Assembly: GCF_018294505.1 (NCBI RefSeq)
Contig: NC_057807.1
Location: 140,460,747-140,524,746, forward strand
From: Triticum aestivum
Lineage: Eukaryota > Streptophyta > Magnoliopsida > Poales > Poaceae
Direction of reading: 5' to 3'
Length of the DNA stretch: 64,000 nucleotides
The position numbers and the translations under genes were made by a program. The notes under the pieces are model-generated. The model was given only the letters and a program-made list of their open reading frames with translations. It was not told the origin of the DNA and made no database searches. How positions within the stretch are numbered: the stretch's first letter is position 1; each line of letters opens with the position of its first letter. Of the stretch, positions 11,095-21,821 are shown one piece after another.

Positions 11095-11990
11095 GTTTAA
11101 ATGTGGCAAATGACGCTGGTTGTGAGATTTGTGTGCGTTTGATTATGTTGCAGTATTTTTTCTTTAAAACAATGCATGTGAGATGGTTGAATTCTATGGT
11201 ATTACCAGATGGTTTGGAACAATTTGTTTGTATTATATTGTATGCGCTATTTTTTAATTTATGTAATGCTTTCCTATTTTTTTGCTCAAGGATAACTGTT
11301 TTTCTATATATTCTTTATATTTGAACTGGAACAATTATAGTTGAACTGATGGGCATCCTTTGTTTTGACTGGGATATTTTCATGTACATAGCTCGCAGAT
11401 GGAAAAATATACGGTGATGATGGTTGTAGGACCCCTTTTGGGTTTTGAGTTTGCTGAACTTACATGCTGTTAATGATAGTATTGAACTATTTAGGATGTC
11501 AATGGCAATCACATTCGTTTGTTGTAGAGCATTTTTTCTTACTTTTTTACATGAATTTTAGAGCACAATTTTTATTTTTTAGTTGAATAGTGATAGTTCT
11601 AGTATTTTTTGAAATAAAAATAATTTAATCTTTACTGTACAGTACTAGTTTTACTTGAACCTTATAAATTTGAGTAGTTGAACTTTTTATATATTTGTTT
11701 CTGAAATTTTATTACAATCTTCTACGTTTAATTTTCCAAAAAAATATATTTTTTATTTTTTAGTTCTTACAATTAACATGTGTTCGAACTTTTTACATTA
11801 TTTGTTTTGAACTGATTTCTTATGAGGTTTTTTTAAAAATTATCTGCATTTGTTTCTTTTATTTGGTCGTGCGTGATCGGTTAGAATTTTGTAATGGGGC
11901 TAACTACTGTATTGGACCATCCGCCGGAGTCATTGTTTTCGGCCCAGATAGCTCGTCCGCGCGGCTGTGCAGTGCGGTGTGCGTGTGCGC
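11095..11990. other. AT-rich motif-bearing DNA, no gene
   Basis: Strongly AT-rich, with long T runs and several TTGAACT or TTGAACTGA words (11341, 11806 and neighbours). No coding frame, tRNA or inverted repeat was recognised. Confidence 0.5.
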
Positions 11991-11999
11991 TATACGTTT

Positions 12000-12044
12000 A
12001 GTCCCACCTCGCTAGTCGAGGGGGCTCTTGACCTGTTTATAAAC
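12000..12044 (+). promoter_or_regulatory. snRNA-type promoter pair: USE-like element plus TATA
   Basis: AGTCCCACCTCG at 12000-12011 resembles the plant snRNA upstream sequence element RTCCCACATCG with one mismatch. TTTATAAA follows at 12036-12043. The 24 bp gap is the spacing known for RNA polymerase III snRNA-type genes in plants (polymerase II types use about ten more). This lies in a short GC-rich island inside AT-rich DNA. Confidence 0.35.
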
Positions 12045-12066
12045 GCTGTCGAGGCTCACTGGTCGA

Positions 12067-12272
12067 ACTCCTCTGAATACTTACCTGAGCGCTTATACAC
12101 GGCACTCGCCCTCTGTCATGACATGTGGGCCCTGGTGGGTTGGCCCTCGCAGTCTGGTTTACAAAGGATTCGCCGGTTTGTTTCGTGGTTGGCTTGAGTC
12201 CTAGTACCCACCTGCGTTGGGCCGACCTATTCCTTGGGGCGGTCAATACTTCTTGATTATTAGCATTTTTCC
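12067..12272 (+). ncRNA. Candidate small RNA transcript with a U1-like 5' word
   Basis: Downstream of the USE/TATA pair the sequence reads ATACTTACCTG at 12076-12086, identical to the first 11 nt of U1 snRNA, the part that pairs with 5' splice sites. The rest does not match U1: I see neither its stem-loops nor an Sm site. A T-run that could end polymerase III transcription occurs at about 12267. It may be a divergent or truncated U1-type pseudogene, or chance. Confidence 0.2.
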
Positions 12273-12594
12273 TTCTAGTTTTATGATTTTTTTGCCTAAC
12301 ATAAGCATTTTTATTACTGAATGTAGTCCTCTACTTGAACTGATAACTTTTTTTATAGTGTGCTTCCCTCTCTTTCTCTTTGTTCTCATTCTTTTTTGGC
12401 ATTCTTTTTGATTTTTTGATTTTTATATTGCTATATAGGGACACAACCGATTGGCATAGTTGTACTGATAGTTTTCTTATGGACTGAAGAATATCTCATC
12501 TTTTTTTAGGGTGTGTGGGTGCGTGGCGTGGTGCGGGTGGGGGGGGGACAGAATAACTGCACTGCCCTGTCAAATAGAATAACTGCATTGCACT

Positions 12595-12642
12595 GGGATG
12601 GGGGAGGGGGGGGGGTCGGGACCCGACCCCCTCCCCCATCCC
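12595..12642. repeat. G-rich perfect palindrome in the first long unit
   Basis: The left arm (12595-12620) carries runs of five and ten G, and the right arm (12621-12642) is its inverse complement over 21 bp. This could form a hairpin or G-quadruplex. Weaker forms recur in the later long units as TCGGGACCCCCTCCCCCATC. Confidence 0.6.
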
Positions 12643-12829
12643 GGCGAGGCCTATCCAGGAACGAGCCGTAGCAGGCGACGAAGCGGCGTGTCGTGGCGTC
12701 GCATGCAGAGAGGCGAGTCCGTAACATGACTTGCCCCCCATTATCTTATACTTTTTTAGGGGAAAAACCAGCACTGCACCGAGGGGCATAGTTGTACTGA
12801 CACATCTTCCTTGTATGGACTTGCCCCCC

Positions 12830-15605
12830 TGAAAGATCGTGGATGTCGCCTAGAGGGGGGGGGTGAATAGGCGCTTTAAAATAATTACGGTTTAGGCTTG
12901 AACAAATGTGGAATAAACCTAGCGGTTAATTTGTCAAGCACAAAACCTAAAACAACGAGGCTCACCTATGCGCACCAACAACTTATGCTAAGCAAGGTAA
13001 ACAAGTAAGTGATAGCAAGATATATGACAAGAAATAATTGGCTATCACAAGGTAAAGTGCATAAGTAAAGGGCTTGGGTAAGAGATAACCGAGGCACGCG
13101 GAGACGATGATGTATCCCGAAGTTCACACCCTTGCGAATGCTAATCTCCGTTTGGAGCGGTGTGGAGGCACAATGCTCCCCAAGAAGCCACTAGGGCCAC
13201 CGTAATCTCCTCATGCCCTCGCACAATGCAAGATGCCGTGATTCCACTAAGGGACCCTTGAGGGCGGTCACCGAACCCGTACGACCCTTGGGGGCGGTCA
13301 CCGAACCCGTACACTTTGGCAACCCTTGGGGGCGGTCACCGGTACCCGTCAAATTGCTCGGGGCGATCTCCACAACCTAATTGGAGACCCGACGCTTGCC
13401 CGGAGCTTTACACCACAATGATTGAACTCCGAACACCACCAACCGTCTAGGGCGCCCAAGCACCCAAGAGGAACAAGCTCAAGGGCACCAAGCACCCAAG
13501 AGTAATAAGCTTCTCAACTTGTAACTTCCACGTATCATGTGGAGAACTCAAACCGATGCGCCAAATGCAATGGCAAGGGCACACAAAGTGCCCAAGTCCT
13601 TCTCTCCCAAATCCCACCAAAGCAACTACTGCTAGGGAGGAAAATGAGAGGAAGAACGAAAGAAGAACACGAAGAACTCCAAGATCTAGATCCAAGGGGT
13701 TCCCCTCACTTAGAGGAGAAAGTGATTGGTGGAAACGTGGATCTAGATCTCCTCTCTCTTTTCCCTCAAGAACTAGCAAGAATCATAGGAGGGATTGAGA
13801 GTTAGCAAGCTCGAAGAAGGTCAACAATGGGGGAAGAACACGAGCTCAAAGGATAAGTCTCAATGGGGAAGAAGACCCCCTTTTTTAGGTGGGGAGAAAT
13901 CCAACCGTTATCCCCTCACTCAGCCCGCATGACGTGGTACTACTGCATGGAGCTGTGGTACTACCGCTGCAGGTTGCGGTACTACCGCATGTGTAGCACT
14001 GGCCAGATGAAGGCCTATTGCACAGGGCAATGAGCGGTAGAACCGCCGGAGCGGTACTACCGCGCGCCCCTACGGTACTACCGTAAGGCAGGCAACACTA
14101 GGCGCAGAGAAAGCACGGAAGTAAAAAATTAATTCCGTACCTACTTCCGCTGAGGGACGACCAACGCAAAAATCCGGCACGGTACTACCGCACATGAAGA
14201 GCGGTACTACCGCATAGGGCGCGGATGTAAAAAATTACATCCGCCCCTACTTCTGCTCATGCTGCTAAGCCTGGCCAGAGCCCATGGTACTACCGCGCCT
14301 GCAGCACGGTACTACCACATAGGGTGCGGATGTAAAAAAATACATCCGCCCCTACTACCGCTCGAGCAGCTGCGCCTGGCCTGAGGCCACGGTACTACCG
14401 CTCCCACAGAGCGGTACTACCGTGAGCACCTGCAGTACTACCGCAAGGGCCTGCGGTACTACCGCAAGGGCCTGCGGTACTACCGCTCCGGAGAGTAGTA
14501 CTACCGCATGCCCCAGATCAGCAACACTAGGAGTCCTTCATTTTGCAGAGAAGACAACAGAGGGAAACAATAAAACCAGAACTGCCATAACTTCTGCAAA
14601 TGAGCTCTGAATTGAGCAAACTCAAGCTTGTTGGATAGAGGAAGACGAGTAGCATCAAAACGGCAAAGGAGTGAAACCTCCACCGGCATACCCTCCAACA
14701 TCTAAAACATCATAGAAGAAGCATGAGAACTCTGTTTTCGATGAACTCGAGCTTGTCATAGAAATGACCATAAGCTCCAAATCTCGCAAGGAGAAGAACC
14801 AAACAAGAACCAATAAAGATGATGCAAGGATGCAATGGTTTGAGCTCTCCATGAACGATACGATCAAGCAACTCATCGAGAGCCCCCCTTGATAGTACGA
14901 CAATCGATCCTATAACCCGGTCTCCCACAACTACCATGAGACCGATAAAATAGAAAACCTATCAAGGGCAAACCTTTGCCTTGCACAAAGTCCACTTGAG
15001 CTAGATGATGATGATCTACTCCTCCTCAAGATGGACCACCTTTCTTGATTGCGTTGGCTCGATGAAGACTAGTTGATTGCTCCCCCATACTCCACTATGG
15101 GTGAGCCACTCTTCCGCTCATCTTCACAAGTCCATTGTCACCACAATGGACACTTGATCTCTTCGTGATGCATCACTTGAACTTGCACACCGCAACCTAG
15201 CCCCACAAAGAACTCTCACGAAGACCATGGGTTAGCACACAAAGTGCAATGGACAATGCTTACCTTACCATGGGATCACTTGATCCCGCGGTACATCTTG
15301 TGCGCTTTGTGTGTTGAATCTTTCCAACTCTCTTCATTTGGATGATGTCTTGAAGGTAGACATGAATGATCACACAATCTTCTTCTTCAAGACATGCTTG
15401 CAATAAGCTCAACATTCACATGACCGATCTTTGGATAATTCCTTAATAGCACCATGGTCATCACAAACTCTCCTTGAAACAAACAAATGGACTCCAAGAA
15501 AAGCCTATGGACAAACCCTTCAAATATAACTCAAGGCAACCATTAGTCCATAGAGATTGTCATCAATTGCCAAAACCATACATGGGGGCACCGCATGTTC
15601 TTTCA
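12830..15605. mobile_element. Solo-LTR-like insertion inside the tandem array
   Basis: The 2776 bp segment begins TGAAAGATCG and ends GTTCTTTCA, so it has TG...CA ends with a 7 bp inverse (TGAAAGA/TCTTTCA). It is flanked by CCCCC on both sides (12825-12829 and 15606-15610). Removing it with one CCCCC restores the array junction TTGCCCCCCATTATC exactly. There is no internal repeat pair and no coding sequence, so a solo LTR of a large-LTR retrotransposon is the best reading. The 5' phrase 'GATGTCGCCTAGAGG' is common in Triticeae repeats. Confidence 0.75.
13930..14515. repeat. Cluster of GCGGTACTACCGC near-palindromes
   Basis: Within the solo LTR the near-palindrome GCGGTACTACCGC and variants occur more than a dozen times at irregular spacing, in the last part as a direct array (AAGGGCCTGCGGTACTACCG repeated). 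ATGTAAAAAATTACATCCGC-type palindromes lie between them. Such clusters could be protein-binding sites of the retroelement promoter region or hairpins in its RNA. Confidence 0.6.
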
Positions 15606-18600
15606 CCCCCATTATCTTATCTTTTTCTAGAGGAAAAACCAGCACCACACCGAGCGGCATAGTTGCACTGACACATCTTCCTTGTATGGACTTGCCCCCC
15701 ATTATCTTATCTTTTTTAGGGGAAAAACCAACACCGCACCGAGGGGCATAGTTGTACTGACACATCTTCCTTGTATGGACTTGCCCCCATTATCTTATCT
15801 TAGGTTGTGTGGGTGCGGGTGGGGGGGACAGAATAACCGCACTGCGCCTGTCAAACAAGCACACTGCCGCGTTAGCACGCGGCCGAGCTGGGGGGAGGGG
15901 GGTCGGGACCCCCTCCCCCATCTCGGTGAGGAGGAGCCAGGAACGAGCCGTAGCAGGCGATGACGCGGCGTGCCGCGGCATCGCATGCGGAGGTGAGTCC
16001 GTAACATGACTTGCCCCCATTATCTTATTTTTAGGGGAAAAACCAGCACCGCACTGAGGGGCATAGTTGTACTGACACATCTTCCTTCTATGGACTAGCC
16101 ACCATTATCTTATCTTTTTTAGGGGGAAAATCAGCACCGCACCGAGGGGCATAGTTGTACACACACATCTTCCTTGTATGGACTTGCCCCCCATTATCTT
16201 ATCTTTTTTTAGGGGAAAACCAGCATCGCACCGAGGGGCATAGTTACACTGACACATCTTCCTTGTATGGACTTTCCCCCCATTATCTTATCTTTTTCTA
16301 GGGGAAAAACCAGCACCGCACCGAGGGGCATAGTTGTAATGACACATCTTCCTTGTATGGACTTGCCCCCCATTATCTATCTTAGGGTGTGTGGGTGCGG
16401 GTGGGGGGGGGGCCAGAATAACCGCACTACCCCTGTCAAACGAGCGCACTGCCGAGTTAGCGTGAGGCCGAGCTGGAGGGAGGGGAGGGACCCGCCTCCC
16501 CCATCCCGGCGAGGCCGAGCCAGGAACGAGCCGTAGCAGGCAACGACGCGGCATGCCGCGGCGTCGCATGCGGAGGCGAGTCCGTAACATGACTTGCCCC
16601 ATTATCTTATCTTTTTTTAGGGGAAATACCAGCACCGCACCGAGGGGCATAGTTGTACTGACACATCTTTCTTGTATGGACTTGCCCCCCATTATATATC
16701 GTAGGGTGTGTGGGTGCGGGTGGGGGGGGGGAACAGAATAACCGCACTGCACCAGTCAAACGAGCGCACTGCCGCGTTAGCACGAGGCCGAGCCCGGGGA
16801 GGGGGGGGAGGGACCCCCTTCCCCATCCCGGCAAGGCCGAGCCAGGAACGAGCCGTAGCATGCAAGGACGCGGCATGCCGTGGCGTCGCATGCGGAGGCG
16901 GTGTCCGTAACATGACTTGTCCCCCATTATCTTATCTTTTTAAGGGAAAAATCAGTACCACACTGAGGGGCATAGTTGTACTAACACATCTTCCTTGTAA
17001 GGACTTGCCCCCCATTATCTTATCTTTTTAGGGGAAAACCAGCACCGCAACGAGGGGCATAGTTGTACTTACACATCTTCCTTGTATGGACTTGCCCCCC
17101 ATTATGTTATCTTTTTTAGGGGAAAACCAGCACCACAGCGAGGGGCATAGTTGTACTGAAACATCTTCCTTGTATGGACTTGCCCCCCATTATCTTATCT
17201 TTTTTTAGGGGAAAAAACGGGAACGCACCGAGGGGCATAGTTGTACTGACACACTTGCTTGTATGGAATTGCCCCCATTATCTATCATAGGGTGTGTGGG
17301 TACGAGTGGGGTGGGGGGAAACAGAATAACCGCACTATGCCTGTCAAACGAGCGCTCTTCCGCGTTAGCGCGAGGCTGAGTCGGGGCGGGAGAGGGTCGG
17401 GACCCCCTCCCCCATCCTGGCGAGGCTGAGCCAGGAATGAGCCGCAGTAGGCGACGACGCGGCGTACCACGACATCGCATGCGGAGGCGAGTCCATAACA
17501 TGACTTGCCCCCCATTAACTTATCTTTTTTAGGGGAAACCATCACCGCACCGAGGGGCGTATTTGTACTGACACATCTTCCTTGTATTGACTTGCCCCCC
17601 ATTATCTATCTTAAGGTGTGTGGGTGCGAGTGGGGGGGACAGAATAACCGCACTGCGCCTGTCAAACGAGCGCACTGCCGCGTTAGCGCAAGGCCGAGCC
17701 GGGGGGGAGGGGGACAGTGTGACCCCCCTCCCCCATCCCGGCGAGGCCGAGCCAGGAACGAGCCGTAGCAGGCGACGACGCGGCGTGCCGCAGCATCGCA
17801 TGTGGAGACGAGTCCGTAATATGACTGGCCCCCATTATCTATCCTAGGGTGTATGGGTGCGGGTGGGGGGAAACAGAATAACCGCACTGCGCCTGTCAAA
17901 CGAGCGCACTTCCGCATTAGCGCGAGGCCGAGCCAGGGGAGAGGAGGGGGGGTCGGGACCCCCTCCCCCATCCCGGCGAGGCCGAGCCAGTTATGAGCCG
18001 TAGCAGGTGATGACGTTGCGTGCCGTGGCATCGCATGCGGAGGCGAGTGCGAAACATGACTTGCCCCCTATTATCTTATCTTTTTAGGGGAAAAATAAGC
18101 ACCGCACCGAGGGGCATAGTTGTACTGACACATCTTTCTTGTATGGAATTGTCCCCCATTATCTTATATTTTTAGGGGAAAAACCAGCACTGCACCGAGG
18201 GGCATAGTTGTACTGACACATCTTTTTGTATGGACTTGCTCCACATTATCTTATATTTTTTAGGAGAAAACTAGCACCACACCGAGGGGCATACTTGTAC
18301 TGACACATCTTCCTGGTATGGATTGCCCCCCATTATCTTATCTTTTTAGGGGAAAAATCAGCACCGCACCGAGGGGCATAGTTGTACTGACACATCTTCC
18401 TTGTATGAATTTGCCCCCCATTATCTATCTTAAGGTGTGTGGGTGCAGGTGGGGGGGACAGAATAACCACACTGCGCCTATCAAACGAGCGCACTACCGC
18501 GTTAGCGCGAGGCCGAGCCCGGGGGGAGGGGAGAGGGAGGGGAGGTCGGACCCTCCCCATCTCGGCGAGGTCGAGCCAGGAACGAGCCGTAGCATGCGAT

Positions 18601-19918
18601 GACGCGGCGTGCCGCGACGTCGCATGCGGAGCAGAGTCCGTAACATGACTTGCCCCCATTATCTTATATTTTTAGGGGAAAAACCATCACCGCACTGAGG
18701 GGCATAGTTGTACTAACACATCTTCCTTGTATGGACTTGCCCCCATTATCTATCTTAGGGTGTGTGGGTGCGGGTGGGGGAGGGGGCAAATAGAATGACC
18801 GCACTTCGCCTGTCAAACGAGCGCACTGCCGCGTTAGCGTGAGGCCGAGCCGGGGGGAGAGGGGTCGGGACCCCCGCCCCCCATCCCGGTGAGGTCGAGC
18901 CAGGAACGAGCCGTAGCAGGCGACGATGCAGCGTGCCGCGGTGTCGCATGCGGAGGCGAGTCCATAACATGACTTGTCCCCATTATCTATCTTACGGTGT
19001 GTGGGTGCGGGTGAGGGGAAATAGAATAACTACACCGCGCCTGTAAAATGAGGGCACTGCCACGTTAGCGCGAGGCCGAGCTAGGGGGAGGGGGAAAGGG
19101 ACCCCCCATCCCAGCGAGGCCGAGCCAGGAAAGAGCCGTAGGAGGCGACGACGCGGCATGCCGCGACGTCGCATGTGGAGGCGAGTCTGTAACATGACTT
19201 ACCCCCCATTATCTTATATTTTGGGGAAAATCAGCATCGTACCGAGGGGCATAGTTGTACTGACACATCTTACTTGTATGGACTTGCCCCCATTATCTTA
19301 TCTTTTTTAGGGGGAAAACCAGCAGCGCGCCGAGGGGCATAGTTGTACTGACACATCTTCCTTGTATGGACTTGCCCCCCATTATATTATCTTTTTTAGG
19401 GGAAAAACCAACACCGCACTGAGGGGCATAGTTGTACTGACACATCTTCATTGTATGTACTTGCCCCCATTATCTTATATTTTCTAGGGGAAAAACCAGC
19501 ACCGCACCGAGGGGCATAGTTGTACTGACACATCTTCCTTGTATGGACTTGCCCCCCATTATCTTATCTTTTTTAGGGGAAAATCAGCACCGCACCGAGG
19601 GGCATAGTTGTACTGACACATCTTCCTTGTATGGACTTGCCCCCCATTATCTATCTTAGGGTGTGTGGGTGCGGGTGGGGGGGGGGGGAAACAGAATAAC
19701 TGCACTGCGCCTGTTAAACAAGCACACTGTCGCGTTAGCGCGAGGCCGAGCCGGGGGGGGGGGGGTCGGGACCCCCCTTCCCCATCCCGGCGAGGCTGAG
19801 CCAGGAACGAGCCGTATCAGGTGATGACGCGGCGTGCCGCGGTGTCGCATGCGGAGGATTGTCCGTAACATGACTTGCCCCCCATTATCTTATCTTTTTA
19901 GGGGAAAAACCAGCACCG

Positions 19919-20320
19919 TTATGAAGTATTATTTCATTTGTACTTTTTTGATAATTTTTATTGTACTATTGTGGGTTATTATTTGTAATTTAGCCGTTTG
20001 TTTTCTCCCTCTATATTAATTTTTTATTGTATTTAATTTTTGCTGTTATCTTTAGTAACTGCCCAGAGATAGTGGGCTTTGCCACGATTGTGGGCTTTAG
20101 CCATCGGTTTTCTCCCACTCACCTTTAAGCTCTGTTCTCCCCCGTTCTGCTCCCCTACCCTGCACAAATCGATTCCTTCTTCATTCCCCTCCTCTCCTCT
20201 TCTCGCATAGAAGTTGCTTCTCCTGTTTCGCTGCGGGAGCGCCGGCCGGCGGGTTGAACTCCAGGGGTGGAGTTCTGTGTGCTCTGTTTGATCTTTTTGC
20301 TCTGCCATCAACTCCCCTTA
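19919..20320 (+). other. 5' flank of the Ulp1-type gene, before the Gypsy insertion
   Basis: About 400 bp of motif-type DNA followed by a pyrimidine-rich segment (CTCCTCTCCTCTTCTCGC near 20190) like a plant promoter or 5' leader. It resumes at 52322 on the other side of the 32 kb insertion, where intron- and exon-like sequence leads into the ATG at 52584. No frame of its own is convincing. Confidence 0.4.
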
Positions 20321-20847
20321 TGTCGTGGAATAGTCACGACAAATGTCCTAGTGTGAGGACTTAGTCGTGGAGCCATCACAACTAGGTTAGCTTAAAGGGG
20401 TTAAACAGGACAAAGGACACAAGAGTTTATACTGGTTCGGCCCCTTGCGGTGAAGGTAAAGGCCTAATCCAGTTTGAGGTGGTATTGCTTATGTCTCGAT
20501 TACGAGGGATCGAATACGCTTAACCTAGCTTTTGATCTCTTGTTTCTTGCCCTGAACCGCCACTGGTTCATCCCTTTATATACACAGGTTGACGCCCAGT
20601 GGCTCACGGAGTCCCGGTCGGCTCATAGACACCGTGTCCGGCTCGGTGACTAACTATACTTGATTTACAATATAAGTCATACACATATGGCGGTTTACCC
20701 CTATGGGCCTTAAGTGACCCTTGGGCCTTGGGCCCTTGCTTATGAACCACCATCTTCAATATCCTCATGGGCTTCATATTATGAACCACCATAGGTATAA
20801 CCCGGCCCCTCCTGGGCGGGTCATACCCAATAGTCGTATCCCCAACA
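20321..20847 (-). repeat. 3' LTR of the Gypsy element
   Basis: On the minus strand it starts TGTTGGGGATACGACT at 20847 and ends ...CCACGACA at 20321. It keeps a TATA box (TATATAAAGG, minus strand, 20574-20583). The polypurine tract reads ATCTGGGGCCTAA directly upstream. Confidence 0.85.
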
Positions 20848-20862
20848 TTAGGCCCCAGATTG
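20848..20862 (-). promoter_or_regulatory. Polypurine tract of the Gypsy element
   Basis: Minus strand AATCTGGGGCCTAA abuts the LTR start TGTTGGGG. This confirms the minus orientation. Confidence 0.7.
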
Positions 20863-21821
20863 ATTTGAACTTGTTCATGTCAATCTTCAACAGTTAGAAA
20901 AAATCCTTCCTTCTTCATTTGTGCGAGATCTCATAACCCGCCATGACGTCATCTCCTGTGATTGCAGTAACCTGCCATGATGTCACCTGTCATTAATTTT
21001 ACACAATATCCAATATATCTTAACAGATCTTTATCTTTAATAATGATCCCGAAAATCGAGGCGTCCGAGCGGCTGGATAATCATTCTTTGGCCTCCTTGT
21101 TTTTCGCGCCTGCCTGTTACCCTTCTCCTTATAAATAGGGTCAAACATCCCTCTTCTCATTCTCCCCCTTGCCTTCTCGTCTTCTTCTTCCTCTCGCGAC
21201 ACCTCTGCCACCTCGGGGCTTTGCCGCCACCATCCTTCAACCACTGCACCAACTCAGGCTGCTGCATCAACCTGACTGTACCAGAAAGCGTCGGCACTCC
21301 CCCGCAGTCCATCTGCATCTGTAAGTTTTCTTCTCCTCTGCATTAGATCTACATTAGGGTTAGCCCTGTTCTTTGGTGTTCTTCGCTGTTCTTGCTTTCT
21401 TCTTCAACCCTAGTAGCTTGATCTGAATATAGTATAGAACTCGTGCGGTAGAAGTTTAGCCTTTTGTTTCTAATATCAACATACTTTTCCCTTCATGGAA
21501 GATCTCATCGGAGCACACAAACTCTTCTACTGCTCCTTTAGGTTTAGAATTTACTGCATTATCTGAACTGCCACAGATCCGAAATTATAGCTTCAGTCTG
21601 TGAAATCTGTTTGTCCCTCGCTTAGCAAAATTTTTCCTTCTTGATAGATCTTAACTGTCAATATTTCATGGCGGCTTACCTCACCAGTTATAACTAGTCA
21701 TATGTTATTAGGCCCCTTTTAAGCCACCACTCTCAATATGTACTATAATACTTTTCCTCCGGCTTAATGAATCAACTTAAACCGGTAAAATTGTTCTTTC
21801 TTTTAGGCTTCTTTCTTCACA
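20863..21821. other. Retroelement 3' untranslated DNA
   Basis: No gene on the minus strand. On the plus strand it looks like a promoter and leader for the antisense gene: a TATA-like TATAAATAG at 21131, CT-rich leader, donor-like CTGTAAGTTT near 21318 and an acceptor-like TTTTAGGC just before the ATG at 21822. Confidence 0.35.

Larger units (their letters stand above)
12438..19918 (+). repeat. Composite tandem array of about 89 bp and 235 bp units
   Basis: Short units of about 89 bp (core 'GGGGCATAGTTGTACTGACA', then a CTTGCCCCCCATTATC junction) alternate with about eleven GC-rich long units of about 235 bp (core 'ACAGAATAACCGCACTGC', ending GTCCGTAACATGACTTGCCC). Long-unit starts lie near 12548, 15829, 16420, 16736, 17330, 17640, 17875, 18466, 18790, 19022 and 19690. 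Spacings are about 232-235, 310-324, 591-594 and 668 bp, which fits zero to five short units between long ones. Both unit types share the GACTTGCCCCC boundary. The many proline- or arginine-rich frames inside are by-products of GC-rich repeats, not genes. Confidence 0.85.

Noticed and set aside
12130..12230. tRNA-like phrase TTGAGTCCTAGTACCCACC near 12190
   Set aside because: Only a T-arm-like and acceptor-like string; no D-arm or anticodon stem could be placed upstream.
12496..19871. Many proline-, arginine- or alanine-rich open frames on both strands of the tandem array
   Set aside because: They follow the GC-rich repeat units, occur in several frames at once, and change with each unit's indels. 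They are repeat by-products.
12438..19918. CRISPR-like reading of the repeat array
   Set aside because: Units are tandem without unique spacers, the DNA is plant, and no cas-type gene is present.
20033..20311. 92-codon minus frame before the Gypsy LTR
   Set aside because: It is antisense to the probable leader of the Ulp1-type gene and has no recognisable pattern.
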